Made by a program: the position numbers and the translations under genes. Below are positions 8,968 through 17,145 of a stretch of 64,000 nt of DNA, one piece after another. Location of the stretch: NCBI GenBank assembly GCA_900764105.1, contig CAAFMS010000007.1, positions 217,292-281,291 of the forward strand. The letters are read 5' to 3'. Source of the DNA: Clostridia bacterium (GTDB taxonomy: Bacteria; Bacillota; Clostridia; Christensenellales; Borkfalkiaceae). The notes under the pieces were generated by a model. It saw only the letters and a list, made by a program, of their open reading frames with translations, had not been told where the DNA came from and made no database searches. How positions within the stretch are numbered: the first letter of the stretch is position 1; each line of letters opens with the position of its first letter.

Positions 8968-9020
8968 AGAAGGGACTCTCCTCTCCTTTATTTTGAAAAA
9001 GAGAGGAAAATTACCCTTCT
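8968..9020 (-). terminator. Intercistronic hairpin between oppA and oppB (attenuator or 3'-end stabiliser)
   Basis: Outer stem AGAAGGG/CCCTTCT (9020-9014 region with 8974-8968) and inner stem CCTCTC/GAGAGG. There is no immediate T-run, only a loosely T-rich stretch beyond. Such hairpins after a binding-protein gene commonly let oppA be expressed above the membrane genes; that reading is inference. Confidence 0.5.
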
Positions 9021-9070
9021 TGTTCTGTGTTTATGCTACTACTTTAAATCTTATAAATTACCGCTTTCAA

Positions 9071-11545
9071 TCAGGCAGCTTTGCCCTGCAATACGTCGCC
9101 TTTAATGAAGTATAAATCATTAACGTCTTTAATGTAATACGCCGAGTAATCGTCGTATTTTTTCGGATCGACAGTCATATTGTACGAAAAATCGTAAATC
9201 GCGCTGTTGAATCCCGTAGCGAAGTTGAACATATTGTACATAGGCGTTCCCTGATAGTAACCGTAGACAACCTGCTGATAAAATTCGTCAAGCATCGGAG
9301 CAAAATCACCGAGTTGGTAACAAATCTTAAAGCCTGCTTTAGACGCTATCGAGTTAGCGGTACAGAGATACGAAATTACATAGGTCGAGAAGTCGTTTTC
9401 GGTCGTTCCGAACCAGTTTATAACCAAAGGCATCAGATAATATGCGGCATCCTTAGAACCGACTTCAACCTGTTTGCCGTCAGCGTCAAACGCTAACGTT
9501 ACAGCGGAACCGTCTTTCGCTTTAAACGTTAAGTCTTTCTCTTGCATATCTTTAGCGGCGATTTTCTTGTAGCGAACACCCGACACATAAGCGTTACCGT
9601 CTGCGCCATACGTCCAACCGCCTTCAACCAATTTAGCAACAACAGAATCAAGATTGCTTGCATAAGAATCAAGAACTATTTCATCTTCAACAGCCTTATA
9701 CATCCAGGAACCTTTATAGTAAGGACCGTCAACGGTACCGCCGTAACCGCCGTTGAAATCAAGCGCGAACTGATTTCTGTTCATGGAAAGCGCAAGCGCC
9801 TGTCTTACTTCTTTAAACTGAGTCGTACCATAGTCGTTACGGAAAGCAAGTTTACCATATCCCGCTCTTCCGTACTCGACATAGGCTGCCTTAGTCGGAT
9901 TATCCTTAGCATATTTTACCGCCTGATCCGTATCGGCTCCTCCGGTAATTCCCGCTATAAAGTCAACGGATCCGCTCTTGAACGAAGCAAGCTGAGAAGC
10001 CGTAACAAGTTTTATATAGGTTACCTTTTGAATGGAAGGTTTAGTTCCCTCGTAGTTACCGGCATACTGATCGTTCTTTTCAAGAATCGCTTCTTTTTTC
10101 GACGTATCATAACTTACGACTTTATAAGGACCGCTATACGGATATACGGCTGCCGCTTGTTTATCGACATCCATAGCCGTCGATCTGACATGCGCTGCTT
10201 TCGCATATTTTTCCCCGGTTTTAGCGTAGAAACTATCGCTTAAACCTACCGCCTTCGTTTCGGGATCGACTACAACGTCTGCGTCATCCAACCACGCTTT
10301 AAGATATTCGGGTCCGAAAGCCACCGAAGAAATAGAATAATAATAGTTTGCGTACTCAGCCTTAACGGTTGCGGAGATCTTATAGTCGCCCAAAAGTTTC
10401 AAACCGCTTAAATATTTAGAAGTTCCCTCTTTTGCAGTTCCGTCATACTCGTTAAACTTTTCAAATCCGACGAAACTTAAGCCCGCATTATGATCTTTAT
10501 TAGCAGCCTCTTTTCCGACAGGAGAAGAGAATACAAGCGTAGAAACAAGATAGTTTTTAGCGGTAATCGGCGAACCGTCGCTAAATTTTAAACCTTGGTT
10601 AAGTTCGATTTCGAACGTCTTGGTGCCGTCGCCGTTTAAAGTCTCCTTGTGAGACTTAACAACGGTTTTATCCCAAGTTAAACCACCCTCTTTATTCGTC
10701 GTTACAGTCGAAAGTCCGCTTGTAAGTTTAGTGATATCGTTATCCGCAGCGCCCGGATTGGTTGTACCGAATGAAGCATATCTGAACTTTCCGGAAAGAT
10801 CGGTCGTGTTACCTATAATTATATCTTTACCCGATTTTTCGGACGTCCAATCGATAAGCGCGTTAGCAACGTTCCAATACGGGTTCGTTGGATGTTCGCT
10901 AACTCCCTTTATCTGAGTGTTATACAAATCAAAGTACTGATTCGAATAAAGAGGAAGCTCGGGAAGAAGTTCATTCCAACGTTGAATATAGTACATCCAC
11001 CATTTTGCGTAAACGTCGTCTTCGGACTTATACGTTTCGGAACCTGCCGGAACTTTAGTATTGTAAACCATAGCCATAGACAAGAAATCCAAGCCAAGGA
11101 AATACTTTTTACCGTCTTTCTCGATATAGGGAGTACGTTTATTGGTAACCGAGTCAACCTCCTCTTTAACGTCGGCTATAGAAATGGTTTTACCGAACTT
11201 TTCATAAAGAGAAGTATAATCTTCACCGTATTTGAGACCCGATACAAGACTAGCGACAGCGTCTTTAACCGCGCCGCACCTACTACATACATAGCCGTCA
11301 CCGAAAACGTGTCCAAGCGCGGGGATAACCTCAGTCTCAACTTCTCCGCATTCGCACTCTCTCTTCTTCAGACCGTTTGAAATACAAGTTGCGTCGGCAA
11401 GAAGTTCCCAATTACCGTAGGAATGAACGTGCGCCGTCGGAGTACTTCCCTTATTACTTTCGGAAGTCGGATCCTTTTTTTTACAGGAAGCGAAACAAGC
11501 GACGACCATAACCATTGCCAACAAAAGTGTCAAAAGTTTTTTCAT
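9071..11545 (-). CDS. oppA: Oligopeptide-binding lipoprotein OppA/DppA-like (SBP family 5) with an N-terminal Cys/His ribbon
   Basis: 824 residues, longer than the usual 550-600. Lipoprotein signal peptide with lipobox C-F-A-S-C, Cys21. Residues 41-90 form a module with H41, W47, C54, C64, C66, H79, C87 and C90 (ATC...C.CG...ALGH...C..CG), resembling the small zinc-ribbon-like units seen on clostridial surface proteins. The remainder matches extracellular solute-binding protein family 5, with SDG-S-P-I-T, Y-S-G-P-Y-K-V and F-R-N-D-Y segments. It is the first gene of the operon, anchored outside the membrane, and captures peptides (or other SBP5 ligands) for OppBCDF. GGAGGT lies seven bases before the ATG. 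Confidence 0.92.
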   Translation of the reverse strand: MKKLLTLLLAMVMVVACFASCKKKDPTSESNKGSTPTAHVHSYGNWELLADATCISNGLKKRECECGEVETEVIPALGHVFGDGYVCSRCGAVKDAVASLVSGLKYGEDYTSLYEKFGKTISIADVKEEVDSVTNKRTPYIEKDGKKYFLGLDFLSMAMVYNTKVPAGSETYKSEDDVYAKWWMYYIQRWNELLPELPLYSNQYFDLYNTQIKGVSEHPTNPYWNVANALIDWTSEKSGKDIIIGNTTDLSGKFRYASFGTTNPGAADNDITKLTSGLSTVTTNKEGGLTWDKTVVKSHKETLNGDGTKTFEIELNQGLKFSDGSPITAKNYLVSTLVFSSPVGKEAANKDHNAGLSFVGFEKFNEYDGTAKEGTSKYLSGLKLLGDYKISATVKAEYANYYYSISSVAFGPEYLKAWLDDADVVVDPETKAVGLSDSFYAKTGEKYAKAAHVRSTAMDVDKQAAAVYPYSGPYKVVSYDTSKKEAILEKNDQYAGNYEGTKPSIQKVTYIKLVTASQLASFKSGSVDFIAGITGGADTDQAVKYAKDNPTKAAYVEYGRAGYGKLAFRNDYGTTQFKEVRQALALSMNRNQFALDFNGGYGGTVDGPYYKGSWMYKAVEDEIVLDSYASNLDSVVAKLVEGGWTYGADGNAYVSGVRYKKIAAKDMQEKDLTFKAKDGSAVTLAFDADGKQVEVGSKDAAYYLMPLVINWFGTTENDFSTYVISYLCTANSIASKAGFKICYQLGDFAPMLDEFYQQVVYGYYQGTPMYNMFNFATGFNSAIYDFSYNMTVDPKKYDDYSAYYIKDVNDLYFIKGDVLQGKAA

Positions 11546-11651
11546 ATATTTACCTCCAATTTTTTACCGCACTTAACTTTTGCGGCTTCAAATTTTTCAT
11601 TCAACCGATCCTTGTTCAGAACGAATATCTTCGCCTGCCTTTAAGAGTATT

Positions 11652-11687
11652 CCTTTATTTTAAATAAAGGAAAGAGCGACGCTCTTT
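11652..11687 (-). promoter_or_regulatory. Two adjacent palindromes in the opp leader
   Basis: CCTTTATTT-T-AAATAAAGG (11652-11670) is followed at once by AAAGAGCG-A-CGCTCTTT (11671-11687). Both lie in the leader of about 225 bases between the opp promoter and oppA. Each is perfect around a single central base. They may be operators or back-to-back RNA hairpins; no matching known riboswitch was recognised. Confidence 0.45.
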
Positions 11688-11778
11688 CGGAATTTTATAT
11701 TTTTTTTGACGCCTTGCCGTCTCTCGCTCTAAGCGACATAAAAAGTATAAAATACATCTCACGATTAAATTTGTTAGT

Positions 11779-11807
11779 ATTCTATCACAGATTTATCGCA
11801 ATGTCTA
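11779..11807 (-). promoter_or_regulatory. Promoter of the opp operon
   Basis: On the minus strand TAGACA (11807-11802), 17-bp spacer, and extended -10 TGATAGAAT with TAGAAT at 11784-11779. It gives a leader of about 225 bases before oppA. Confidence 0.6.
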
Positions 11808-12109
11808 CCGATTTTTTGCTGTTTTAGTATTTGATTTCCTTATACCCCCTATAAAAAGCCCCTTTTTTTAGCCAATTTTTAATAATATTCATTATATTGA
11901 GGCTGTAATGTATAATTATACATTAAAATGTAATTTATACAACATATAAGTAAAACAAATATCGCTCTTTTATTTAAAATTTAACATAGAATCAGATACG
12001 GATTTACATTTTCAACCATTTTTTTAACTGAATGGCAAATTTTACAGCTTTTAGCGATTTCATTTATCGGTAGATGAATTTTAATTTTCAAGGCAAAATA
12101 TAACTTCCG
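11808..12109. other. AT-rich non-coding stretch with a 20-bp perfect palindrome
   Basis: About 300 bp without a convincing gene, very AT-rich compared with its surroundings. It holds the perfect palindrome TAATGTATAATTATACATTA (11906-11925), which could be an operator for a dimeric regulator or a chance AT-rich symmetry. No tRNA-like cloverleaf or coding bias was seen. Confidence 0.4.
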
Positions 12110-12140
12110 TTTTCGGGACGTCGAGGCGCCGTCCCGAAAA
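12110..12140. repeat. REP-like palindrome
   Basis: An 11-bp stem TTTTCGGGACG/CGTCCCGAAAA with a 9-nt loop (GTCGAGGCGCC core region). The core CGGGACG-CGAGG-CGTCCC resembles the palindrome at 53895-53920, so the two may be copies of one repeat family. It sits directly downstream of the nag terminator. Confidence 0.4.
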
Positions 12141-12183
12141 AAAAGACCGCTCTTCCACCTTTTCAGATAGAACCGCAGTCTTT
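12137..12183 (-). terminator. Intrinsic terminator of the nag operon
   Basis: On the minus strand AAAGACTGC (12183-12175) pairs with GCGGTCTTT (12150-12142), including one G-T pair, followed by a run of T to 12137. It lies about 50 bp after the nagA stop. Confidence 0.75.
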
Positions 12184-12236
12184 ATTCTTTGTTGTATTTT
12201 ACAACCTCTTTCCTTTATATATATAATGTTAAATAA

Positions 12237-13382
12237 CTACGCTTTGTATACGACTTTTCCGCCTACTACCGTATAGAGTACGTTGAAATCGCCGTCCAAA
12301 ACCGTGAAGTCCGCCCTCTTGCCGACCTCTATCGTTCCTCTGTCGCCTAACACACCGATATTCTTCGCAGGGTTATAAGTCGCAAAATCAACCGCTTTTG
12401 TAAACGGAACGCCTACTTTTTCGACAAGATTCTTTATTGCAACGTTCATTTTCAGAACGCTACCCGCCAAAGTGCCGTCTTTAAGTCTCGCTTCGCCGTT
12501 TTTGACGAATACTTCCTGTCCGCCGAGTTCGGAAAGCCCGTCGGGCATTCCTTTCGCTCTCATCGCGTCGGTTATAAGCGTATATTTATCGCTCGGCTTG
12601 TTTTTAATTACCAACTTTATCGCGGGTACGCTGACGTGAATGGTATCGCATATCATTTCGCAATTTAGTTCGTCGAGAAGCATTGCCGCGCCTACTACCC
12701 CCGCTTCTCTGTGGTGAAGTCCCGTCTGAGCGTTGTAAGTGTGCGTAACGTTCGTCGCGCCCGCTTCCACCGCCTTGACAACGTCCGAATACTTTCCGCC
12801 CGTATGTCCGACCGACGCGACCACTCCGACCTTGCTGAGATGTCTTATGAGTTCGAGTCCGCCGTCAACTTCGGGGGCAAGCGTTACTATTCTTATGGAA
12901 TTTCCCGAAGCCTCGTTGTATTTATCGAAAACTTCCGCAGACGGAACCGCGACGTATTCGAGCGGCTGCGCTCCGACGTGCTTAGGGGAAATGAACGGAC
13001 CTTCGAGGTGTACGCCGAGAACTTCCGCGCCTTTATACTCGCCGTTAGTTCTGATTTCTTTTACGGCGTTTAACGCCTTGGTGATATTTTCGGGACTTTG
13101 CGTCATTGTCGTAGCCAAAAAGCCCGTAGTTCCCTCTCTTGCGAGATATTCGGAAACGGTCTGCAATGCCTCAACGCTGCCGTCCATTGCGTCCGCGCCG
13201 CCCGCGCCGTGAATATGTTCGTCTATAAAGCCGGGCAGAACCACCCCGTCCGTCTCAAACAGACTTTCGATATTTTCGCCGTCGTCGCCGATATACGCTA
13301 CTCTGCCGTTTTCGATGCCGATATTAGTAGTTACTATTCCTACGTTTCTTAAATATACTCTTACGTTTTTTAAACCTTTCAT
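12237..13382 (-). CDS. nagA: N-acetylglucosamine-6-phosphate deacetylase NagA
   Basis: 381 residues, normal length for this amidohydrolase-superfamily TIM-barrel enzyme that makes glucosamine-6-P and acetate from GlcNAc-6-P in the cytoplasm. Visible motifs: metal motif GFIDEHIHG (His56, His58), HLEGPFISPKH (Glu127), VGHTGG (His193), NVTHTYNA (His214) and the catalytic ITDAM (Asp272). It is last in the operon, 9 bp after nagB, and followed by a terminator. NagA and NagB together channel amino sugars into glycolysis and supply GlcN-6-P. Confidence 0.96.
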   Translation of the reverse strand: MKGLKNVRVYLRNVGIVTTNIGIENGRVAYIGDDGENIESLFETDGVVLPGFIDEHIHGAGGADAMDGSVEALQTVSEYLAREGTTGFLATTMTQSPENITKALNAVKEIRTNGEYKGAEVLGVHLEGPFISPKHVGAQPLEYVAVPSAEVFDKYNEASGNSIRIVTLAPEVDGGLELIRHLSKVGVVASVGHTGGKYSDVVKAVEAGATNVTHTYNAQTGLHHREAGVVGAAMLLDELNCEMICDTIHVSVPAIKLVIKNKPSDKYTLITDAMRAKGMPDGLSELGGQEVFVKNGEARLKDGTLAGSVLKMNVAIKNLVEKVGVPFTKAVDFATYNPAKNIGVLGDRGTIEVGKRADFTVLDGDFNVLYTVVGGKVVYKA

Positions 13383-13391
13383 AGCAGTCGA

Positions 13392-14117
13392 TTATTTAAT
13401 GAGGCTCGCCGCCGCTTCGTCGCACACGAGTGTGCAATCGGGGTGAAGTTGCAATACGCTTGCGGGAACGTTTTCGGTTACTTCGCCTTTTACAAGTCCG
13501 TAAACGGCTTTCGCTTTATTCGCTCCGTTCGCCAGAATAAGTATTTTCTTTGCGTTCATAATGTTTTTAAGACCCATGGTAAAAGCCTGACGGGGAACTT
13601 CGTCGATACTCTTGAAAAGTCTCGAATTGTCCTTTATCGTGCTTTCGGTAAGGTCAACGATATGCGTAACGCTTCCGAAAGGAGTTCCCGGTTCGTTAAA
13701 CGCGATATGACCGTTGGAACCTATGCCGAGTACCTGAATATCCTGCTGCATAACGGCAAGAAGGGCGTTGTATCTGTCGCATTCCGCTTTTCTGTCCGCC
13801 GCTTTGCCGTTTTCGATATTAGTGTTTTTAAGGTCTATATCGATATGGTCGAAGAGGTTGTCCCTCATAAAGTAGACGTAACTCTGATCGCTCGAATAAT
13901 CGAGACCCGCATATTCGTCGAGGTTTACCGTTTTAACGTTCTTATAACTCGTACCGTTTTCCTCGTGGTCCTTTATCATATTTTTATAAAGACCTATGGG
14001 GGTAGAACCCGTAGCGAGTCCTAAAACAGCGTCGGGCTTGTTTTTTACGACTTCCGACATAATTTCAAACGCTTTATCGCTCATTTCCTGATAATCTTTC
14101 GCTATAATTACCTTCAT
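13392..14117 (-). CDS. nagB: Glucosamine-6-phosphate deaminase NagB
   Basis: 241 residues, the short Gram-positive form of NagB. Motifs: LGLATGSTP phosphate-binding loop (32-40), NLDEYAGL with catalytic Asp67, and GIGSNGHIAFNEPG with His137 and Glu142. It converts glucosamine-6-P to fructose-6-P and ammonia. It lacks the long C-terminal allosteric tail of the E. coli enzyme. AAAAGGAG precedes the ATG. It lies between the ROK gene and nagA in one operon. Confidence 0.96.
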   Translation of the reverse strand: MKVIIAKDYQEMSDKAFEIMSEVVKNKPDAVLGLATGSTPIGLYKNMIKDHEENGTSYKNVKTVNLDEYAGLDYSSDQSYVYFMRDNLFDHIDIDLKNTNIENGKAADRKAECDRYNALLAVMQQDIQVLGIGSNGHIAFNEPGTPFGSVTHIVDLTESTIKDNSRLFKSIDEVPRQAFTMGLKNIMNAKKILILANGANKAKAVYGLVKGEVTENVPASVLQLHPDCTLVCDEAAASLIK

Positions 14118-14149
14118 ATTTCCATACTCCTTTTATAATTTTCTTTATT

Positions 14150-15517
14150 TTACTTTCTCGAAGCCGCAAGAGAAGCCGCCGCAATACTCTGTCCGACCCT
14201 TCTGTTCTTCTCGTCGGGCATTTCGATGCGGAATTTAAGTTCGGGATATTCCTCGGCTAAAATCTTGTTCGCTCTGTCCATAATGATATTGCCGCCCTCG
14301 CCGCTCGTAACTCTTCCGAGTAAAAGTATATGTTTTATATCGTAGAACATTGCGTAGTAAGGCATCGTATATCCGAGATAAGTTCCGATATCCTCGTAAA
14401 TTTGCTTTGCGAGAGGGTCGCCGCCAACCATCATTTTCTGAACGACTTTCAGTTTCTCGGCGGGGCTTAACCCCTCGTCGAATTTAAAGCCGCCTTTTTC
14501 GGCAAGTTTGATAACTCCGTCCTGAGAAAAATACTTAACGCCGCAACCGTAGTCGCCGCTCCACTCGTCAACCATAGAATTTTCGTTGTAGTCAACGGGA
14601 ACGAACGCAAGTTCGGAAAGCCAACCGTTAAGTCCGCCGTCGAGGTTGATATAACCGACCGCTTCGCTCGTACCCATAGCGATACCGAGAACGCCGTTAT
14701 CGTTCAGATCTATCGCTCCGGCAAGAGCCGTTACGTCGCCGTCGTTTGCGACTTCGAGCGGAATATCCTTGCCGAGTTCTTTCGCAACGTCGATATACAT
14801 CGTTTTGACTTTTTTATCGAAATCCTCGTCGCTAACTTTAAGGAAAAGCGAAGCTACCATTATTTTATTATTGACGTAAACGCCCGCGCTCGAAACGCCG
14901 ATAGCGTCTACTCTCGGCATTTTGGATGCCGCCGTTCTCATAGCCGTAAGAATCTCGCGATAATGATAATCGGGGTCGGGGTTGATCTTCGGGAACCATA
15001 CGACTTCTTCGCTGTATACGACCTTGCCGTCTACGACCGCGCTGACCTTTCTGTCGCTGCCGCCCGCGTCGAAACCTATTCTGCAACCGTCGAGATGTCC
15101 GCCGACTTTCAAAGAACACTTTTTCTCTTTCGGGAAATTCTTATCGTTGCATTTTACGACTTCGAATTCGGTTTCGTAAACCCTTTCCATAAAGCCCTTA
15201 TCGAAAGCCCTTATACCGTCTTTCGTATAAGCCTTTTTTATATATTCGAATATAGCGTCGTCGCCCGCGATATAGATTTTATAACCGCCGACAACCCATA
15301 AGATAGTTTTGATAATTCTCTCAGCCATCTTATTGTTTTCGGTCGCCTTGTCCGCGGACGAATATACGGGATACTCGTAAACGTAGTTATACCCGTCGTT
15401 TCTCTCTACGCAGATTTTAAGCGTTTTATGCTCGCTTGCGTTTACCTCTTTAAGATAGTTTCGGAACGTTTCGTACATGGGACGAAACTCTTTATCCAAT
15501 ACGGGAACGTATTTCAT
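14150..15517 (-). CDS. Divergent ROK-family protein, probable amino-sugar kinase
   Basis: 455 residues, against about 300 for ROK kinases. The first 150 residues are an unassigned N-terminal domain. From about 162 the ROK/actin-like ATPase fold is recognisable: phosphate loop GFDAGGSD, substrate region GVSSAGVY, NDGDVTALAGA and GIAMGTSEAVG. The usual zinc motif CxCGxxGCxE is absent; only a D-Y-G-C-G segment is present. Position ahead of nagB-nagA suggests phosphorylation of GlcNAc or a related sugar. A sensor role without kinase activity is the alternative. AGGAGG lies before the ATG, and it is the first gene after the divergent AraC promoter region. Confidence 0.75.
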   Translation of the reverse strand: MKYVPVLDKEFRPMYETFRNYLKEVNASEHKTLKICVERNDGYNYVYEYPVYSSADKATENNKMAERIIKTILWVVGGYKIYIAGDDAIFEYIKKAYTKDGIRAFDKGFMERVYETEFEVVKCNDKNFPKEKKCSLKVGGHLDGCRIGFDAGGSDRKVSAVVDGKVVYSEEVVWFPKINPDPDYHYREILTAMRTAASKMPRVDAIGVSSAGVYVNNKIMVASLFLKVSDEDFDKKVKTMYIDVAKELGKDIPLEVANDGDVTALAGAIDLNDNGVLGIAMGTSEAVGYINLDGGLNGWLSELAFVPVDYNENSMVDEWSGDYGCGVKYFSQDGVIKLAEKGGFKFDEGLSPAEKLKVVQKMMVGGDPLAKQIYEDIGTYLGYTMPYYAMFYDIKHILLLGRVTSGEGGNIIMDRANKILAEEYPELKFRIEMPDEKNRRVGQSIAAASLAASRK

Positions 15518-15548
15518 ACTTTATCCTCCTGTGAATTGTATTTTTATA

Positions 15549-15582
15549 TCTGACTATTATTTTTTTGTCTGACTATATTATA
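15549..15582 (-). promoter_or_regulatory. nag-operon -10 region with two direct repeats (candidate AraC sites)
   Basis: TCTGACTAT occurs at 15549-15557 and 15568-15576, 19 bp apart, about two helical turns, as expected for AraC-family half sites. A TATAAT (minus strand, 15582-15577) lies next to the second copy. There is no good -35, consistent with an activator-dependent promoter. The repeats lie downstream of the -10, which would rather fit repression; this is unresolved. Confidence 0.45.
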
Positions 15583-15660
15583 AACCTATAAAAATAAAAT
15601 GATATAGAAAATGTTGCGGACTATTTATAAAATCTTTCATCAAAAATCTCATAAAATATA

Positions 15661-15689
15661 TTGCAAAAATCTGCGGAATATGTTACAAT
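15661..15689 (+). promoter_or_regulatory. Candidate promoter of the AraC gene
   Basis: TTGCAA (15661-15666), 17-bp spacer, TGTTACAAT with TACAAT at 15684-15689. The predicted start would fall at the ribosome binding site (15695-15700), leaving a very short leader, so confidence is low. Confidence 0.35.
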
Positions 15690-15708
15690 CTGCTAAGGAG
15701 AAAAGAAT

Positions 15709-16593
15709 ATGGACGAAAAAACGTTTTATATGTATAAGGTTTCAAACCTTTTAAGCATATCGGAGATAGTGACCATTCACTATCAGAAACTATCGAAAAA
15801 TTATGCGTTTCCGGAAGAAAAGCACAACTTCTGGGAAATGATTTACTGCGATAAAAACGAACTTTACGTCCACTCCGACCAAGGCGCGGTTCTTCTGAAA
15901 AAAGGAGAAATAATCTTCCTTTCGCCCGACGAAATTCACAGCGTCGAGGGAGATAATCGCACCGACGCAAACATATTCATCGTGAGTTTCGTGTGCAAAT
16001 CGAAAACCGTAAGTTATTTCAAAGGTAAAAAGTTTTTAATTCCCGACAATCTGCGTTTTTTACTCGTTTCGATTATGTCGGAAGCGAAAAACACCTTTCT
16101 TATCCCCGATTTTAACCCGAATCTCGCAAAACTCGAACTTCGTCCCGAAGCGAATTTAGGCGGCGCGCAAATAATAAAAAACAACCTCGAAGAGTTGCTT
16201 ATAAAACTGATAAGGGTTGAAACCGCAAAACCGTCCTCTTCGGAAATTTTCGTTTCAAAAATAGAAAACTCAAACGCGCTCGAGGACGAAATCATTAAAA
16301 TTCTCGAACAGAATATTTACTCTAAGATAACGCTCGAACAGATATCCGACAAACTTCACTACGGAAAAACGACAATCTGCAAGACGTTCAGTAAAAAGAT
16401 CGGGAAATCGATCATAAGTTATTATCTCGAACTCAAAATCGAAGAAAGCAAGAAACTGATAAGGGAAAACAACAGTTTTTCGGAAATCGCCATTCTTCTG
16501 CGTTTCGATTCGCTTCCCCACTTTACAAAGACTTTCAAGAGAATAACCTCGATGACTCCGAGAGAATACAAAAACAGTATACTTACAAACTAA
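15709..16593 (+). CDS. AraC-family transcriptional regulator, divergent from nag genes
   Basis: 294 residues. The N-terminal half (about 25-120) is a cupin-like sugar-sensing domain with HNFWEM, a LLKKGE turn and LSPDEIHSV. The C-terminal half (about 195-290) carries two helix-turn-helix units: ITLEQISDKLHYGKTTICKTF and FSEIAILLRFDSLPHFTKTF, ending TPREYKNS, the AraC signature. Divergent placement 190 bp from the ROK-nagB-nagA operon suggests it controls amino-sugar use. AAGGAG precedes the ATG. A strong bidirectional terminator follows. Confidence 0.9.
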   Translation: MDEKTFYMYKVSNLLSISEIVTIHYQKLSKNYAFPEEKHNFWEMIYCDKNELYVHSDQGAVLLKKGEIIFLSPDEIHSVEGDNRTDANIFIVSFVCKSKTVSYFKGKKFLIPDNLRFLLVSIMSEAKNTFLIPDFNPNLAKLELRPEANLGGAQIIKNNLEELLIKLIRVETAKPSSSEIFVSKIENSNALEDEIIKILEQNIYSKITLEQISDKLHYGKTTICKTFSKKIGKSIISYYLELKIEESKKLIRENNSFSEIAILLRFDSLPHFTKTFKRITSMTPREYKNSILTN

Positions 16594-16601
16594 ATACAGA
16601 A

Positions 16602-16640
16602 TACGCCGTCGCAAAATTGCCGACGGCGTAATTATTTTTT
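16602..16640. terminator. Terminator between the convergent AraC and lipoprotein genes
   Basis: A 10-bp GC-rich stem TACGCCGTCG/CGACGGCGTA (16602-16611 and 16621-16630) followed on the plus strand by ATTATTTTTT. On the minus strand the trailing sequence is less T-rich, so it serves the AraC gene best. Confidence 0.8.
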
Positions 16641-17082
16641 AATAGTTGTCGGTGTACGCGCTTTCGAAAGTTATCGTAATATCCTTATCGAATTTAAACG
16701 TATCTCCGTTTTTTATCTCTATAGATTTTATATTTTTGCCCGAGCCTTCTGTATACAACCAGTAAAAATCTTCGGCTTCGGGAAGCCCCGAAATAACGCC
16801 GTTTTTAGCGACTTTAACACTCTCTACACTCTTATCGCCGTTCCACTTCGATCCGTATACAAGGGTAATCGTATAGGTATCCTGCCCACTTTCGGAAGAT
16901 TCTGTGTTTTCCGAAGATTTTTCGCTTTCGGAAGATTCGCTGTTTTCCGACGTTCCGACGCTTTCAACCGATCCGCTTTTCAATTCGCTATCTGAATTTT
17001 CGCTGCCGCCAAACTCTCCGCACGCGGTAAATACCGCCATACACAGAATCAAAGATACTATTATCGTAAATATTTTTTTCAT
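16639..17082 (-). CDS. Small lipoprotein with Ser/Glu-rich linker
   Basis: 147 residues. Signal peptide with lipobox F-T-A-C, Cys21. Residues 25-68 are a low-complexity Ser/Glu/Asn linker. Residues 70-147 form a small beta-rich domain (TYTITLVYG...) ending with the tandem ITITFESAY, reminiscent of InlB B-repeat/Flg_new modules. The family is not recognised; it should be exposed on the outer face of the membrane. GAGGGA precedes the ATG and a TTGACA/TAAAGT promoter lies just upstream, so it is a monocistronic unit. Confidence 0.75.
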   Translation of the reverse strand: MKKIFTIIVSLILCMAVFTACGEFGGSENSDSELKSGSVESVGTSENSESSESEKSSENTESSESGQDTYTITLVYGSKWNGDKSVESVKVAKNGVISGLPEAEDFYWLYTEGSGKNIKSIEIKNGDTFKFDKDITITFESAYTDNY

Positions 17083-17099
17083 AAGTTCCCTCGCTTTAT

Positions 17100-17128
17100 A
17101 CTTTATCTTATTTTCCGTAAAATGTCAA
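17100..17128 (-). promoter_or_regulatory. Promoter of the small lipoprotein gene
   Basis: On the minus strand TTGACA (17128-17123), 17-bp spacer, TAAAGT (17105-17100), leaving a leader of about 15 bases with the ribosome binding site. Confidence 0.65.
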
Positions 17129-17145
17129 CGAAATATGCGATAATA

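Noticed and set aside
9542..10243. 233-codon open frame on the plus strand inside oppA
   Set aside because: It is antisense to a well-supported lipoprotein gene, has no ribosome binding site and no recognisable domain; its composition mirrors the coding strand.
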